A DNA stretch of 58,759 nucleotides from Planctomycetaceae bacterium (GTDB taxonomy: Bacteria; Planctomycetota; Planctomycetia; Pirellulales; Pirellulaceae), in contig RECD01000108.1 of the NCBI GenBank assembly GCA_007694185.1, positions 1 to 58,759 of the forward strand, given 5' to 3'. Position numbers and translations under genes: made by a program. The notes beneath the pieces were generated by a model. It worked only from the letters and a program-made list of their open reading frames with translations, was not told the DNA's origin and ran no database searches. Below, one piece after another: positions 51,339 through 58,759 of this stretch; the stretch's first letter is position 1; each line of letters opens with the position of its first letter.

Positions 51339-54074
51339 TCAAGGACCAGTTCGCGGGTCGCCCTCGAAACTCAGCGAATCGATGTTCATCAACCCACCTC
51401 GGTTGACCGGATTGACGAACACCAGGTAGAGCGTGTCGCGTCCGGAGGCCGCCCGCAGTCCGATCCGCTCCTCACGGAACTCTTCCCAAGCCCCGTTCAC
51501 TTCGACTCGGATCGACCCGAGCAACGGGCCTTCGACCGCGCCCCTGCGCACTTCGATCTCGCCACCCGCCCCGGCACTGGCAACCCGCACCCCGACGGAG
51601 CGAAGTCCGTCCAACGGGATGTCGTCGAACCTCAGGAAGGCGCCGTGTTCGATCCCTCCCATGAACCGCTTGCCCTCCGCCCGGTCCGAGTTCAATGGCT
51701 GAGTCCCCCGGTACTCATCCGCCGCTTCTGCTTGAACCCGGCGACTGCGGAGCGTGACGGCACCGACGCCGACCAACTTGGGGATGTCGTCTCGCCCCAG
51801 ATCGGTATAAGTCGCTTCTAACCGCAGCCTTCCCGGGACCTCACCGATCTCGAGTCGGTTGTTGAAACCGTGCGCGGTCGGATTGCTGGCGGCCGACGTG
51901 ACCGAGTAGACATACTCGACCATCTGGGTGACTTCCGCTGCGGTGTGCTGCTGGTGAGGCAACATGCCGATTTTGCCCCACACCCCGGTCGATCCCTCGC
52001 GGACCCGAGCGACCGACTCGGGCAACCGGTGTGGTTCGTCCCGATACTTGTCGGCGATCTCGACGAAGCTCGGACCGACCAGACGCCGATTCGCGGCATG
52101 GCATTGGAAGCAATCACTTTTTCGGATCAACGCCAACCCTGGCGATTCTTCGCCGGCAGCTGATTCGCCCACCACGGGGATCGCTTCGACGAATAGCCGC
52201 GACGGTGCCAGCGATTCGATCAGGTGCCAATCGTCCTCCTCGGCTTCGTCCGCGTCGCTGGTGCCGTCCTCGAGATCCCGGACAACCAGTCGGTACGCGA
52301 TCGGCTGACCCGGATCAAAGAAATCACCGTCCTGCGGTTCCAAGAATCGAACTTCCGGACGTGAGTTGCCGACGATCACCGGCAGCGAGGAAATGCTGCT
52401 GGCACCCGACGGATCACGGACTTCCAATTCGACCGTGTACACCCCGGGCTGATCGAACCGAAATTCCGTGTCCACGCTATCGCCGATCGGTTGCCGTCCG
52501 TCAGCCTCTTTGCCCGCTTGCACGTAGGTCCAGCGGTATTCGAGCGGATCGCCATCTTTGTCGGTGGAGCCCTGGCCGGACAGCCGCACGGTCAACGGTT
52601 CTCGACCGACCGCGTTGTCAACTTCCGCCACAGCAACCGGCCTGCGGTTGCCACGAACGTAATCGATCCGCACCAATCGGGCGTCCGGATTGACTCCCCA
52701 AGTCTCCCCGTATTCCAAGACAAACAACGAACCGCCACGATCGAAGTGCAGATCGACCGGGCGGATGAACGGCACTTCGGGAAGAAATCGCTCCAGCCTT
52801 GCGACCCGCGAGTCTTCGTCCAAATGAACGGCCAAAATCCAGTTCCGCGACCATTCGAAGGCGAACAACGTGCGGTCATAAGCGGCCGGAAACCGCGTCT
52901 CCGATCCCCGCTTCGGGTCATGGTAATACACCGGGCCGGCGCAGGCCGTTCGCCCGCCCGTTCCGACCTCCGGAAACTCCTTCGACACCCCCGCCGGATA
53001 ATAAATCATCGCAGGCATCGCCGAAGGCAACTCCTTTGCTCCCGTGTTGTTGACCGACCGATTGACCGGCCGCTGCGGGTCTTGTAGCGGACCGATTTCA
53101 CCGGTTTTGAAATCGACCATCGCGTAGGGAGCGTTGTTGCCGACGAAGTACGGCCAACCGAAGTTGCCGGCTTCGCGGGCTTGGTTGATCTCGTCATACC
53201 CGCGCGACCCACGGGGGCCATCCGCGCCGGCATCCGGACCGACGTCACCCCAGTACAGATATCCGGTCCGCTGATCGACACCAATCCGCCAAGGGTTTCG
53301 ACATCCCATCACGTAGATTTCGGGATGCCCGATCGCCCCGTCTTTCGGAAACAGGTTGCCGTCGGGAATCGAGTAGGTGCCGTCCGGTTCCGGCCGGATT
53401 CGCAGCACCTTGCCGTTGTAATTTTTGGTATTCGCCGCTGTCCGCTGGGCGTCCCAGGGCTCGCGGTCCGCCCGCTCGTCGATCGGCGCGTAACCCTCCG
53501 AATCGTTGAACGGGTTCGTGTTGTCCCCGGTGCCGATGTAGAGATTGCCGTCCGGACCGAACTCCAACGAACCGGCATGATGACAGCACTCCCGCCGCTG
53601 TTCCTCATACGAAAACAGCCGTCGCTCGCTGCTCAGGTCGAGCCGGTCGTCGCGAAAATCGAACCGACTGACGTACTGGCCCGAAAAATCGGGGGGCGAG
53701 TATTGGAGATAGATCCAGCCGTTTTCATCGAACTGCGGATCGAGCGCCATGCCGATCAGCCCGTTCTCTTGCACGGTGGTCACTTCCAATTCCCCGACCA
53801 CGGTCGCCTGGCCGCTCACCGCGTCGATCCGCTTCAACTTCCCGCCCAACTCGATGACGAAGATCCGCCCGTCCGACGCGACTTCCACCTCCATCGGCTG
53901 AACCAGCCCGGTGTGCAGCACCGTCCGCTCAAACCGGCTCGGATCGACCTCTTCCGCCCGACCAATCGCACCTCCGAAAATGAGTGCGATGAAGCCGAGC
54001 GGCTTGATCAACCACAGCCGATGAGCACCACGCGATCGGGGACGGCAACCGAGCCAACGAACAGGACGTACCAT
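51339..54074 (-). CDS. Sorbosone/glucose-dehydrogenase-like propeller with PKD, cytochrome-c and sugar-binding-type domains
   Basis: 911 aa, exported (signal about 21-40). Residues about 47-470 are a GSDH/HHIP-type six-bladed propeller: ENGLIGMALDPQFDENGWIY, HHAGSLEFGPDGNLYIGTGD, GHPEIYVMGCRNPWRIGVD, GRTACAGPVYYHD. A PKD domain follows at about 480-575 (VRLSGQGSTDKDGDPLEYRW). A cytochrome-c-type haem site CFQCH is at 655-659 with a distal MLPHQQHTA. The C-terminal part (about 770-900) resembles CBM6/galactose-binding sandwiches. Homologous propellers oxidise sugars or alcohols with PQQ and pass electrons to a cytochrome; the attached haem suggests internal transfer. PQQ binding was not verified. 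The gene is single and reads toward the beta-rich protein gene. Confidence 0.9.
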   Translation of the reverse strand: MVRPVRWLGCRPRSRGAHRLWLIKPLGFIALIFGGAIGRAEEVDPSRFERTVLHTGLVQPMEVEVASDGRIFVIELGGKLKRIDAVSGQATVVGELEVTTVQENGLIGMALDPQFDENGWIYLQYSPPDFSGQYVSRFDFRDDRLDLSSERRLFSYEEQRRECCHHAGSLEFGPDGNLYIGTGDNTNPFNDSEGYAPIDERADREPWDAQRTAANTKNYNGKVLRIRPEPDGTYSIPDGNLFPKDGAIGHPEIYVMGCRNPWRIGVDQRTGYLYWGDVGPDAGADGPRGSRGYDEINQAREAGNFGWPYFVGNNAPYAMVDFKTGEIGPLQDPQRPVNRSVNNTGAKELPSAMPAMIYYPAGVSKEFPEVGTGGRTACAGPVYYHDPKRGSETRFPAAYDRTLFAFEWSRNWILAVHLDEDSRVARLERFLPEVPFIRPVDLHFDRGGSLFVLEYGETWGVNPDARLVRIDYVRGNRRPVAVAEVDNAVGREPLTVRLSGQGSTDKDGDPLEYRWTYVQAGKEADGRQPIGDSVDTEFRFDQPGVYTVELEVRDPSGASSISSLPVIVGNSRPEVRFLEPQDGDFFDPGQPIAYRLVVRDLEDGTSDADEAEEDDWHLIESLAPSRLFVEAIPVVGESAAGEESPGLALIRKSDCFQCHAANRRLVGPSFVEIADKYRDEPHRLPESVARVREGSTGVWGKIGMLPHQQHTAAEVTQMVEYVYSVTSAASNPTAHGFNNRLEIGEVPGRLRLEATYTDLGRDDIPKLVGVGAVTLRSRRVQAEAADEYRGTQPLNSDRAEGKRFMGGIEHGAFLRFDDIPLDGLRSVGVRVASAGAGGEIEVRRGAVEGPLLGSIRVEVNGAWEEFREERIGLRAASGRDTLYLVFVNPVNRGGLMNIDSLSFEGDPRTGP

Positions 54075-54142
54075 GAGACAAGCGATCCGAGGAGGAAGGG
54101 TGACAGCAGACGGAGCCGATGGTCATGGCCGATGCTCAACGC

Positions 54143-54179
54143 CCGGGCCGAACATCCGGGCCGAACATCCGGGCCGAGC
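54143..54179. repeat. Short tandem repeat in the intergenic gap
   Basis: Two exact copies of the 13-mer ccgggccgaacat (54143-54155 and 54156-54168), then a partial third (ccgggccgagc). No spacers, so not CRISPR. The 224-bp gap (54075-54298) has no gene; the repeat lies in the upstream region of the dehydrogenase-like gene. Confidence 0.75.
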
Positions 54180-54298
54180 GTTCGGGCAATACGCTCGGGC
54201 CGATCGCCATGAGTCTCCGTGAAACGCCATTGTAACCAAAGCCTCCCGGCTCGGCCCGACTTCGGCTCACGAGCATCCGCCTCACATGCATCCGAGTG

Positions 54299-55558
54299 CT
54301 AGACCTCCGAAATCATTCCCGTGCTGGCACCAAACCGGTCCGCTTCGATCTCCAAGTGATGCAGCATCCGGACAAACAGGTTCGCCATCGGGGTGTTGTC
54401 TTTGGTGTCGAAGCCGAGGTGTCCCTGATGCCGGAAGCTGCCGCCGGCCAACAAAATCGGCAGGTTGTTGTTGTCGTGAGACGACGAATTGCCGAGGTTG
54501 CTGGCGTACAACACCGCGGTTCGGTCGAGCAGCGATCGGTCGCCGTCACCGGATTGACGCAGCTTTTCCAAGAACTCACCAAAGGCGCCGATCTCGGCCT
54601 CCTCGATCAACGCCAACTGCTCCAACTTCGCGGGATCCTGGCCGTGGTGAGACGCGTCGTGGTGCCCGAGGTTGACGCCGGCGATGTCGGGCCGCTCCTG
54701 AGTTCCCAACCACAACGAGATGACGCGGGTCGAATCGGTTTGCAACGCCAAATGGACGATGCTGTACCACTGCCGCGAACGCTCGATCAGTTGCGGCCCG
54801 CCGTAATCACTGGTCGGGACGGGCAAGTCGACGACCGGCTTGGCCGCGGTGCTCCAGTGCTCGTCTTGTCGCAACGTCTGCTCGGCCTCGCGGAGTGACG
54901 ACAGGAACAGGTCGAGCCGGTTGCGGTCGCCGCGGCCGACCCGCCGATTCAAATCGCGAATCTGCTCGCCGACATCGTCCAAGATGCTCCGGCCGTCTCG
55001 CACCCGCTGCAACTCGTTGGCCTGCTCTTCCGGCGTCCCGGCAATGAAGAGTTTTCGGAACACCTGCGTCGCGCGAGTCTCGGCCGGAATGCGGACACCC
55101 CGCCGGTTCCAGGCGACGTCACCGCCGCCGAGGATGAGCGAAGAGAAGCGAGTTTGGTTGCCGAGCCGCGATGCCGCTTCTTGATCGAGCGAAATGCCGT
55201 TCTTGATCGCCTTGTCGCGGATCTGCTCCGGCGCCACCCCCGTGAACAACCCGACTTCGGCGAAGTGCCCCGACGCATAGCGGTGCGACATGCCCGAAAC
55301 GACGGTGAAGTGATCCCGCATGGATTCCAGCCGCTTCAGATACCGGCTCGGCTCGTAATCCCGGCCCGTTCGCTCGGGGAAAAAATGAGGGGCGTACATT
55401 CCCAACGGCTGACCGACCAGCACCATCCGTGGTGGCTGGGCGAGAGGGGATCGGGCCTCCGACGCGCCGGCGGATGCCATCGCTTCCAAAAACGGCAGGC
55501 CGATCGCGACCCCCGAGGCACGCAGCAGCGTTCGACGATCGATGGGTTGTATGGGCAT
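54299..55558 (-). CDS. DUF1552 family protein with Tat-type signal
   Basis: 419 aa. The N-terminus has a twin-arginine signal: IDRRTLLRASGVAIGLPFLE. The rest matches DUF1552, a planctomycete/Verrucomicrobia family related to the DUF1501/sulfatase-like fold: RMVLVGQPLGMYAPHFFPE, FTVVSGMSHRYASGHF, and near the end AVLYASNLGNSSSHDNNNLP and LFVRMLHHLEIEADRFG. Function unknown. It almost always follows a DUF1592 gene, as here, 24 bp downstream of it. The ATG at 55558 (MPIQPIDRR) is preferred over one three codons earlier, because the signal starts there. Tat export implies folding in the cytoplasm first, perhaps to bind a cofactor. Confidence 0.92.
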   Translation of the reverse strand: MPIQPIDRRTLLRASGVAIGLPFLEAMASAGASEARSPLAQPPRMVLVGQPLGMYAPHFFPERTGRDYEPSRYLKRLESMRDHFTVVSGMSHRYASGHFAEVGLFTGVAPEQIRDKAIKNGISLDQEAASRLGNQTRFSSLILGGGDVAWNRRGVRIPAETRATQVFRKLFIAGTPEEQANELQRVRDGRSILDDVGEQIRDLNRRVGRGDRNRLDLFLSSLREAEQTLRQDEHWSTAAKPVVDLPVPTSDYGGPQLIERSRQWYSIVHLALQTDSTRVISLWLGTQERPDIAGVNLGHHDASHHGQDPAKLEQLALIEEAEIGAFGEFLEKLRQSGDGDRSLLDRTAVLYASNLGNSSSHDNNNLPILLAGGSFRHQGHLGFDTKDNTPMANLFVRMLHHLEIEADRFGASTGMISEV

Positions 55559-55582
55559 GACTTCCACCGCTTTCCCAAAAGG

Positions 55583-58066
55583 TCATTTCATCAAAAAGAG
55601 TCGGCTCTGGACCACTTCGTGGACCAGTTGCCGAAAACCGTAGTCCCCGTCGCGCAACCGTACGACGATTTCTTCCACCACCTCCCGATCGGCGAACTGG
55701 ATGTCGGCCCCAGTGGCATAAACCAACAACTTGCTGGTCAGGTTCCGCGCGATCTGGTCGGGGTCCCTGAGCAGCAACCGCTTGTAATCATCGATATTGC
55801 GAAACTCGTGGCCGTCGGCGGTCTGTCCGCCCAACTCGACATCGGGCCCCCGATAAATCGCCCGGCCCGAACCGTAAGGCAACTCGACCAACCCCGCCGT
55901 GGTCCGTGTCGCCACGCGGTAGAAGTCTCGCCAATTGCCGATCGGATCAAAACTTTCCAACGCGAACCCCGGCGGGTCGATGTGCCGGTGGCAGCTCGCG
56001 CAAGCCGGCGTGTCTCGGTGCCGCTCGAGTTGTTGCCGGATCGTCTCAGCCCCTCGGATATCGGGCTCGATCGGCGGGATGTCAGGCGGCGGCGGAGCCG
56101 GCGGGGTGCCGACAATCCGATCGAGCACCCAAGTCCCCCGGAGCACCGGCGAGGTTCGTGTCCCATCTGCCGTAACCTTCAAAACGCTCGCTTGGGTCAT
56201 CACACCGCCGCGCCGTGACTCCGTAGGCAACGTCACCTTACGAAACCGGCTCCCATCAACCCCGTCGACGCCGTAGAGGATCGCGAGCCGTTCGTTGAGC
56301 ATCGACCAATCCGAATCGACAAAATTGAGCAGGCTCATGTCCTGGCGAAGCACTTCCTCAAAGAACGCTTCGGTTTCCAACGGCATCGACCACTGCAACA
56401 ACGGGTCAAAGTCGGAATACAGCAGCGGATCGGGGATCGTGAAATCGATCCGCCGCAGGTCGAGCCATTGGCCGGTAAAGTTTCGGATGAACTGCTGCGC
56501 CCGTGAGGAATCGAGCATCCTGTCAACTTGCTCTCGCAGCACTTCCGGCCGGCTGAGTACCCCGCGATCCGCCAGGCTTAACAGTTCCTCATCAGGCGCG
56601 GTTGACCACAGGAAGTAGGACAGTCGGGATGCCAACGCGTGATCGCTGAGCGTCGTGTCGTCGCCGGTGTCGAGCAAGAGCAGGAAGCTCGGTGAGGCGA
56701 GGATCAGTTGGTAACCGTACCGCATCGCCTCGTCAAAACGCCGCCCCCGATCGAGTTGCCGCAGCGTCGCGTCGACGAAATGCCTCGCTTCCTTTTCCGT
56801 TACCGGACGCCGAAACGCACGCGGCAAGAACGCGCGAATCAATCGCTCGGCATCTGCCGCGGGTGACTCAGAAACCGGCACGAGCGGATCGGCATGCCAC
56901 TGCGCGAACGTACGCTGGTCACTGATGACCGGAACTCGCCCGCCGGAGGCTTCCGCCCTGACGACCGAACGCGGCTTCAGCGGCACGCCGTCAAAGAGGC
57001 TGGCATAGCGAGGCGGCGGGAAAGGGTCGATCGGCCCCTCGATTTCCATCCACTCCACCAACAAACCGGGCCCCGTGTATTCTTCGATCGGTCGTTTGAA
57101 TCGACGGATATCCCAAGTGGTCAACAGGTTGACGACGAACGCCTGGCGGGCGATCAAATCGCATTCAAACTCATGGACCTGTGGCTCGCCGGAAGGAATG
57201 TCCTGGACCTGTTTCAACACCGGCTCTTCGCGGCCGCTCTGCATGACCGTCATCAGTCCGACCGAAATCGACCGGTTGTCCTCCCCGACCGCCGCCGCCT
57301 TCAGCCGCACGCGATAACGCCCCGCCGTCGGTACCGCCGCCGTAGCGCACAGGCCATACCTCGGCAACTTGGTGTAAAAGACCAACGTGTCACCCGACAG
57401 CACGCAGGTTCGTCCCAGGCCCTGACGGAAATTAGGACCCTTCTCGGTCATCTCCAGTCCGGTTCGCCGATCGTTGAACCGGATCGGCGGATGAATCGGA
57501 ACGACGGCGTCGATCGCCAGCGAAGCCGCTTCCTGATACCGCAGGAAGTGCATCGCCGAAAGATCGAGCCCCGCGCTGACCGTATCGAAGCCGGCCGTCG
57601 AATTGTCCTCCGGCAACCACTCGCGAAGCGGGATGTTGATCCCGAGCAAGTCATGCAGCGTCTGCTCATACTCGAAACCGTTCAGCCGCCGGACCGGCAC
57701 CCGCCCATCTCGCTGCTGCCTCCGCAACGATGCCGCGTGCAAGCCCGATCGGAGCTCTGCCGTCGCGGCAGCAAGTAGCTCCCGCTGCGGTTGCTCTTCC
57801 GATTCCGGCGGCATCTCACCCGCGTCGAGCTTGTCGAGCACCGTGACCCAGCGGCGTTCCGCTTCCAGGTCGTCCCAATCCGTCGCCAGTTCGCCGAGTC
57901 GGAAGCCGCCGCTGGCGTTCTCAGGCCCATGGCAGGTGACGCAGTACCCCCGCAGCAACGCCTCGACGTTTTCCGACAAAGGCGCCGCAGCGCAGCGACC
58001 GCCGGACACCCCCAATAGCAGGCAACAAACCACCAAGCTCGGGGCAAGGGCGCGGAAGAATGTCAT
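55583..58066 (-). CDS. DUF1592/DUF1587/DUF1588/DUF1585 (PSD-type) protein with N-terminal haem motif
   Basis: 827 aa, exported (signal about 5-28). A cytochrome-c-like N-terminus has CVTCH at 42-46 in GYCVTCHGP. The planctomycete PSD domains follow: DUF1587 near VRRLNGFEYEQTLHDLLGI, DUF1595/DUF1592 with LIRAFLPRAFRRPVTEKEA and LASRLSYFLWSTAPDEELL, then DUF1588 with RRGGVMTQASVLKVTADGTR. DUF1585 closes with CASCHRHIDPPGFALESFD, a second CxxCH. Role unknown; two haem-type motifs suggest periplasmic electron transfer or oxidation. It forms an operon with the DUF1552 gene downstream. Confidence 0.93.
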   Translation of the reverse strand: MTFFRALAPSLVVCCLLLGVSGGRCAAAPLSENVEALLRGYCVTCHGPENASGGFRLGELATDWDDLEAERRWVTVLDKLDAGEMPPESEEQPQRELLAAATAELRSGLHAASLRRQQRDGRVPVRRLNGFEYEQTLHDLLGINIPLREWLPEDNSTAGFDTVSAGLDLSAMHFLRYQEAASLAIDAVVPIHPPIRFNDRRTGLEMTEKGPNFRQGLGRTCVLSGDTLVFYTKLPRYGLCATAAVPTAGRYRVRLKAAAVGEDNRSISVGLMTVMQSGREEPVLKQVQDIPSGEPQVHEFECDLIARQAFVVNLLTTWDIRRFKRPIEEYTGPGLLVEWMEIEGPIDPFPPPRYASLFDGVPLKPRSVVRAEASGGRVPVISDQRTFAQWHADPLVPVSESPAADAERLIRAFLPRAFRRPVTEKEARHFVDATLRQLDRGRRFDEAMRYGYQLILASPSFLLLLDTGDDTTLSDHALASRLSYFLWSTAPDEELLSLADRGVLSRPEVLREQVDRMLDSSRAQQFIRNFTGQWLDLRRIDFTIPDPLLYSDFDPLLQWSMPLETEAFFEEVLRQDMSLLNFVDSDWSMLNERLAILYGVDGVDGSRFRKVTLPTESRRGGVMTQASVLKVTADGTRTSPVLRGTWVLDRIVGTPPAPPPPDIPPIEPDIRGAETIRQQLERHRDTPACASCHRHIDPPGFALESFDPIGNWRDFYRVATRTTAGLVELPYGSGRAIYRGPDVELGGQTADGHEFRNIDDYKRLLLRDPDQIARNLTSKLLVYATGADIQFADREVVEEIVVRLRDGDYGFRQLVHEVVQSRLFLMK

Positions 58067-58175
58067 GACAGCTCGACCGATGCGTCAAAGGGGCCGTCTG
58101 GTGACAACCGAATCTCCCAGTCTAGAGCGAGCCACCATGACGAGCAAATCCCGGTCCGCTGTCACCGGCAAATAG

Positions 58176-58207
58176 CCTCCGCAAGGTGCCACCTCCGCAA
58201 GGTGCCA
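58176..58207 (+). repeat. Two exact tandem 16-mers upstream of the transposase
   Basis: cctccgcaaggtgcca occurs twice without a gap (58176-58191 and 58192-58207), followed by cccactttt. They lie 73 bp before the transposase start and may be its element end or recognition site; that is inference. Confidence 0.75.
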
Positions 58208-58280
58208 CCCACTTTTCGCTTGCGTTCGGCTTGGCGTGCTGATTTAATTTGGAAATCATTCCGTTTCTCGAAGGTGTCCC

Positions 58281-58759
58281 ATGGGCAGGCCCGCTCGGTC
58301 CGATCAGTTCATCCCCGACGAAATCGCTGTCGTTCACGCCGTCCAACGATGCGTCCGGCGGGCGTTCCTCGCCGGCGTCGATCCGGTCTCCGGCAAGGAC
58401 TTTTCTTTCCGACGTGAGTGGATTCGCAGACGCATGGAAGCTCTCGCTTCCGTCTTCGGCATCGATGTGCTGACCTACGCCGTGATGAGCAACCACCTCC
58501 ACCTGATCCTCCGCAACCGGCCCGACGTCGTTGCCCAGTGGTCCGACGAACAGGTCGCCATCCGTTGGCTGCGAGTTTTTCCCGGCCGTAGGCTCGAAGA
58601 ACACCTCGCCGAACCGACCCAAAACGACGTTCAAATGCTGATCAACCAACCGGAAAGGCTGGCGCTGATCCGACAGCGGTTGTCGGATATCTCCTGGTTC
58701 ATGCGGGCCCTCTCCGAACCGATCGCCCGGATGGCTAACCGCCAAGAGGAGTGTACGGG
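58281..58759 (+). CDS. Y1 (HUH) transposase, IS200/REP-associated type, cut by window edge
   Basis: The frame is open from the ATG at 58281 to the last base, 159 residues without a stop. AAGGTG lies 4-5 nt upstream as a ribosome-binding site. MSNHLHLIL at 69-77 has the HUH metal-binding pair H72 and H74 of the Y1 transposase family, which nick and join single-stranded DNA. The N-terminal half (GRPARSDQFIPDEIAVVHA) resembles planctomycete transposase-like proteins; REP-associated tyrosine transposases share the motif. The catalytic Tyr is not in the visible part, so activity cannot be judged. No IS ends could be defined because the 3' end is missing. Confidence 0.87.
   Translation, partial: MGRPARSDQFIPDEIAVVHAVQRCVRRAFLAGVDPVSGKDFSFRREWIRRRMEALASVFGIDVLTYAVMSNHLHLILRNRPDVVAQWSDEQVAIRWLRVFPGRRLEEHLAEPTQNDVQMLINQPERLALIRQRLSDISWFMRALSEPIARMANRQEECT

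Noticed and set aside
54143-54179. Possible CRISPR-like repeat
   Set aside because: Only two full units, 13 nt long, directly abutting with no spacers, and no cas genes anywhere in the window.

Overview
The window looks like chromosome of a planctomycete, most likely a Pirellulaceae / Rhodopirellula-type bacterium. The sequence is GC-rich. It carries gene families that are expanded in that phylum: two tandem DUF1559 proteins with prepilin-like N-termini, a PSCyt/DUF1549-DUF1553 cytochrome protein, a DUF1592/DUF1552 pair, a formylglycine-type sulfatase, an FG-GAP/VCBS protein and an exported caspase-WD40 protein. Species-level placement is inference. No phage, integron, CRISPR array, rRNA or plasmid functions were seen. 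The only mobile-element gene is a Y1 (HUH) transposase cut by the right edge.

Layout. 1-5864: 3' part of a YfbK-type vWA protein with its terminator, a lactonase-like beta-propeller, a class II photolyase and a Ser/Thr kinase. 5865-13249: a gap holding a palindromic repeat, RNase PH (rph), a SulP-carbonic anhydrase fusion, glycogen debranching enzyme (glgX) and purM. 13250-20345: a PSCyt protein, a long gap, two tandem DUF1559 genes, a tandem terminator and a small lipoprotein. 20332-26303: a hybrid histidine kinase, a DUF1015 protein, 5-formyl-THF cyclo-ligase and tRNA-Ala(CGC). 26304-33094: a small lipoprotein, then minus-strand operons for FG-GAP/TPR proteins and for acidic protein/sulfatase/rhomboid. 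33095-42763: an LpoB-like lipoprotein with a COG3014-like lipoprotein, a second copy of the palindromic repeat, a duplicated cyanophycinase-fold protein and an RND efflux pair. 42882-51269: a vWA protein divergent from an exported WD40-caspase protein, then a beta-rich envelope protein. 51339-58066: a sorbosone/glucose-dehydrogenase-like protein with a haem site, and the DUF1592/DUF1552 pair. 58281-end: the truncated transposase.

How the genes work together. Most products appear to act outside the cytoplasm: many have Sec, Tat or lipoprotein signals. They suggest polymer degradation, membrane proteolysis, cell-wall upkeep, efflux and extracytoplasmic electron transfer. Housekeeping genes (rph, purM, glgX, FTHF cyclo-ligase, tRNA-Ala, photolyase) are scattered singly among them.

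The most interesting items are: (a) the exported WD40-caspase gene divergent from a vWA plus TolB-N/LpoB-like protein; (b) the S51-fold protein that is an internal duplication with one half lacking the nucleophile; (c) two copies of a palindromic repeat, one with half its palindrome deleted, alongside an HUH transposase gene; (d) the acidic-protein/sulfatase/rhomboid operon. All function calls rest on reading motifs; no database search was possible.
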